Positions 6,719-8,551 of a DNA stretch of 8,551 nucleotides are shown piece after piece. Location of the stretch: the NCBI GenBank assembly GCA_002424645.1, contig DIKU01000141.1, forward strand, positions 1 to 8,551, read 5' to 3'. Numbering within the stretch: the stretch's first letter is position 1; each line of letters opens with the position of its first letter. Source of the DNA: Pelobacter sp. UBA5610. GTDB taxonomy: Bacteria; Desulfobacterota; Desulfuromonadia; Desulfuromonadales; Syntrophotaleaceae. The position numbers and the translations under genes were made by a program. Below the pieces are notes generated by a model. It saw only the letters and a program-made list of their open reading frames with translations. It did no database searches and was not told the DNA's origin.

Positions 6719-7094
6719 TTTTGACGCAAGGAGATGCGGTATCCAAACCCTTTGATCCTATAGGTTAATTGCGAATTCTTTCGCGAATATTGGCTTAGTC
6801 CCGAACAGCTCATGGCCGGATGGGTTCGTCTGCCTGGCGGCAGCATGAAGTACTGCAGCCTTGTGCGAGCGCGAAAATACTGATGACCATGAGAGAATTT
6901 ACGGCTCCTGCCGGTCGCCTGTCGTAACCTGAGCGGGCGCTGTTTCGGTCAGGTCAGTCCCTCCCTCCGCTGTTGCAGGCAACCGTTCACCAACTCATTC
7001 CGCCATTGACCAGCGTTTGTTTGCGCCCTGCGCTGCAATTCATTAGGATACGAATCAAATTTCCTTTATGTCGCCCCATATACAAGGAGTCACC
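6719..7094 (+). promoter_or_regulatory. cooS upstream regulatory region
   Basis: A 376-base gap with no convincing gene. GTT-centred elements resembling LytTR-family half-sites occur at 6982-6990 (ACCGTTCAC) and 7012-7020 (AGCGTTTGT), 30 bases apart, with looser copies around 6938-6945 and 6968-6975. Immediately after the last one are TTGCGC (7021-7026) and TAGGAT (7044-7049), 17 bases apart, a weak promoter that would suit dependence on an activator. A small hairpin CTGCC-TGGC-GGCAG is at 6830-6843 without a T run. GCGAAT repeats lie at 6771 and 6783, overlapping the palindrome TTCGCGAA. The ribosome binding site AAGGAG (7084-7089) lies 5 bases before the cooS ATG. Confidence 0.35.
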
Positions 7095-8551
7095 ATGTCC
7101 CCCAGACTTGACCACCGCAGCGTCGATCCGGCAGCTGCTGCCATGCTGAAAATTTCCGATCGCGACGGTTTCGAAACGGCCTGGAGTCGTTTGGAAGCGC
7201 AACAACCGCAGTGTGGCTACGGCCAGCTCGGAACCTGCTGCCGCAACTGCAGTATGGGCCCTTGCCGTATCGATCCTTTGGAAGAAGGCCCGCGGCGTGG
7301 CGTGTGCGGCGCCAATGCCGACACCATCGTAGCGCGCAACCTGGCGCGCATGGCAGCGGCAGGTTCATCGGCACACTCCGATCACGGGCGTAAAGTGGCG
7401 TTGCTGCTCAAAGAAGTCGCCACGGGTCGCAACACCGACTACACGATTATCAATCCCGACAAGCTGATGGTCGTTGCCGGCCGTCTCGGCATTGCTGTCG
7501 ACGGTCGCGATATCCTGGCGGTGGCCAACGATGTGGCCGATGTGGCGATCGGCTGTTTTGGAGCCCAGGGTGAAGAGACCATCCCCTTCCTTTTGGGATA
7601 TATGCCTAAAAAGCGCCTGGAGTTACTGAAAAACCTCGAAGCAACCCTCAGTGAATTGACCGGTGCGCGCATCGGTCTGCGGCCCCGCGGCATCGACCGC
7701 GAAGTGGTCGATATCCTGCATCGTACCCATTTCGGCTGCGATGCCGATCCCCTGACGCTGGTTGCCCAGACCCTGCGCTGTTCGCTGGGTGATGGTTGGG
7801 GCGGCTCGCTGATTGCGACCGAATGTCAGGATATTCTGTTCGGCTCGCCGACGGTGCGTACCATCAAAGCCAACCTCGGTGTCCTCGATGCGGAGATGGT
7901 CAACGTGCTGGTGCATGGCCACGAGCCGGTGCTGTCGGAAAAAGTCGTGGAATGGGCCCGCTCCCCGGAAATGGCCGCCGCCGCCAAAGCGGTCGGCGCC
8001 AAAGGGGTCAACGTGGCCGGCCTGTGCTGCACCGGCAACGAAATCCTTATGCGCCAGGGGGTTAACGTGGCGGGCAACCTGCTGCACAGCGAACTGGCAA
8101 TTATGACCGGCGCGGTGGAAGCGATGGTGGTCGACGTGCAGTGTATCTTCCCGTCGCTGGCCGACCTGTCTTCCTGTTTCCATACCCGCTTCATCACCAC
8201 CAGCGAACAGACCAATATCCCCGGCTCTCTGCATATCCAGTTCGAGGAGCATGATGCCAACGCCATCGCCAAGCGCATCATCCAGACCGCTATCGAAGCG
8301 TACCCTAACCGCAACGCCGCCAAGGTTTATATCCCCCAGGAAACCGAAGAGGCCATGGTCGGTTTTACCGTCGAACAGATTCTCGCGGCTCTGGGCGGCA
8401 CTCCCGATCCGTTGGTCGAGGTTATCGCCAATGGCACCATCAAGGGCGTGGTCGGCATCGTCGGCTGTAACAACGCCAAGGTACAGCAGGACTTTTTCCA
8501 CCTGTCGTTGACCCGTGAATTGATCAAGCGCGACATTCTGGTACTCGGCAC
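7095..8551 (+). CDS. cooS: Anaerobic carbon monoxide dehydrogenase, catalytic subunit (3' end cut by window edge)
   Basis: A nickel-iron CO dehydrogenase that interconverts CO and CO2 with release or uptake of two electrons; it works as a soluble homodimer. 485 complete codons are visible of an expected 620-640. The N-terminal cysteines are all present: Cys40 and Cys48 for the D-cluster bridging the subunits, and Cys49, Cys52, Cys57 and Cys71 for the B-cluster, with spacing identical to the Carboxydothermus enzyme. C-cluster ligands visible are the His in HGHEP (274 or 276), Cys312 in AGLCCTGNE, Cys350 in VDVQCIF and Cys458 in IVGCNN. The last two cysteine ligands should lie beyond the edge. 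AAGGAG stands 5 bases before the ATG, a strong ribosome binding site. No cooF electron carrier is upstream; it may follow downstream. There is no sign of decay. Monofunctional CooS is more likely than an acetyl-CoA synthase partner, but the context off the edge would decide. Confidence 0.96.
   Translation, partial: MSPRLDHRSVDPAAAAMLKISDRDGFETAWSRLEAQQPQCGYGQLGTCCRNCSMGPCRIDPLEEGPRRGVCGANADTIVARNLARMAAAGSSAHSDHGRKVALLLKEVATGRNTDYTIINPDKLMVVAGRLGIAVDGRDILAVANDVADVAIGCFGAQGEETIPFLLGYMPKKRLELLKNLEATLSELTGARIGLRPRGIDREVVDILHRTHFGCDADPLTLVAQTLRCSLGDGWGGSLIATECQDILFGSPTVRTIKANLGVLDAEMVNVLVHGHEPVLSEKVVEWARSPEMAAAAKAVGAKGVNVAGLCCTGNEILMRQGVNVAGNLLHSELAIMTGAVEAMVVDVQCIFPSLADLSSCFHTRFITTSEQTNIPGSLHIQFEEHDANAIAKRIIQTAIEAYPNRNAAKVYIPQETEEAMVGFTVEQILAALGGTPDPLVEVIANGTIKGVVGIVGCNNAKVQQDFFHLSLTRELIKRDILVLG

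Noticed and set aside
6883..6927. 14-codon frame that could be a leader peptide before cooS
   Set aside because: No ribosome binding site, no run of a regulatory amino acid, and no attenuator hairpin after it.
6719..7094. CooA-type CRP-like operator (TGTC-N6-GACA pattern) before cooS
   Set aside because: No such inverted repeat was found on reading the region; the LytTR regulator is the better candidate.
7623..8501. 292-residue open frame on the minus strand
   Set aside because: It lies opposite cooS, which has all expected metal-binding cysteines; the antisense product is rich in repeats of His, Asp and Gly typical of mirrored codon bias.

Overview
The window looks like chromosomal DNA from an anaerobic, moderately GC-rich bacterium. 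The best guess is a Desulfuromonadales-type deltaproteobacterium (Pelobacter/Geobacter relatives). This is inferred from the gene set: an anaerobic nickel CO dehydrogenase, FdhD, a periplasmic-binding-type sensor kinase and a soluble chemoreceptor-like protein. No rRNA, tRNA, CRISPR array, insertion sequence or transposase was found.

Left part, minus strand (1-2907). A membrane sensor histidine kinase starts at 1973 and runs off the left edge just after its phospho-accepting His box. It has a signal peptide, an ABC-substrate-binding-like periplasmic domain, one transmembrane helix, two PAS-type domains and a HisKA segment. Upstream of it, on the same strand, is a solitary trehalose-6-phosphate phosphatase (otsB). 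The 130 bases between them hold complementary segments that could form mutually exclusive stems just before the kinase ribosome binding site.

Middle part, plus strand (2908-4962). A gene-poor stretch of about 525 bases leads into an unusual soluble protein: a Rossmann NAD-binding domain fused to a very short chemoreceptor signalling hairpin. A 185-residue SLOG/LOG-like predicted nucleotide-binding protein follows, ending at a strong intrinsic terminator.

Right part (4992-8551). fdhD (formate dehydrogenase sulfurtransferase) is on the minus strand. Divergent from it is a PAS-LytTR one-component regulator whose PAS domain keeps the heme-His context of the CO sensor RcoM. After a 376-base regulatory gap comes cooS, the catalytic subunit of anaerobic CO dehydrogenase, which is cut by the right edge. 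The simplest reading is a CO-responsive module in which the RcoM-like protein senses CO and controls cooS. FdhD next door suggests a neighbourhood concerned with one-carbon and formate redox metabolism. The two most notable items are the RcoM-like/cooS pairing and the NAD-binding/chemoreceptor-tip fusion.
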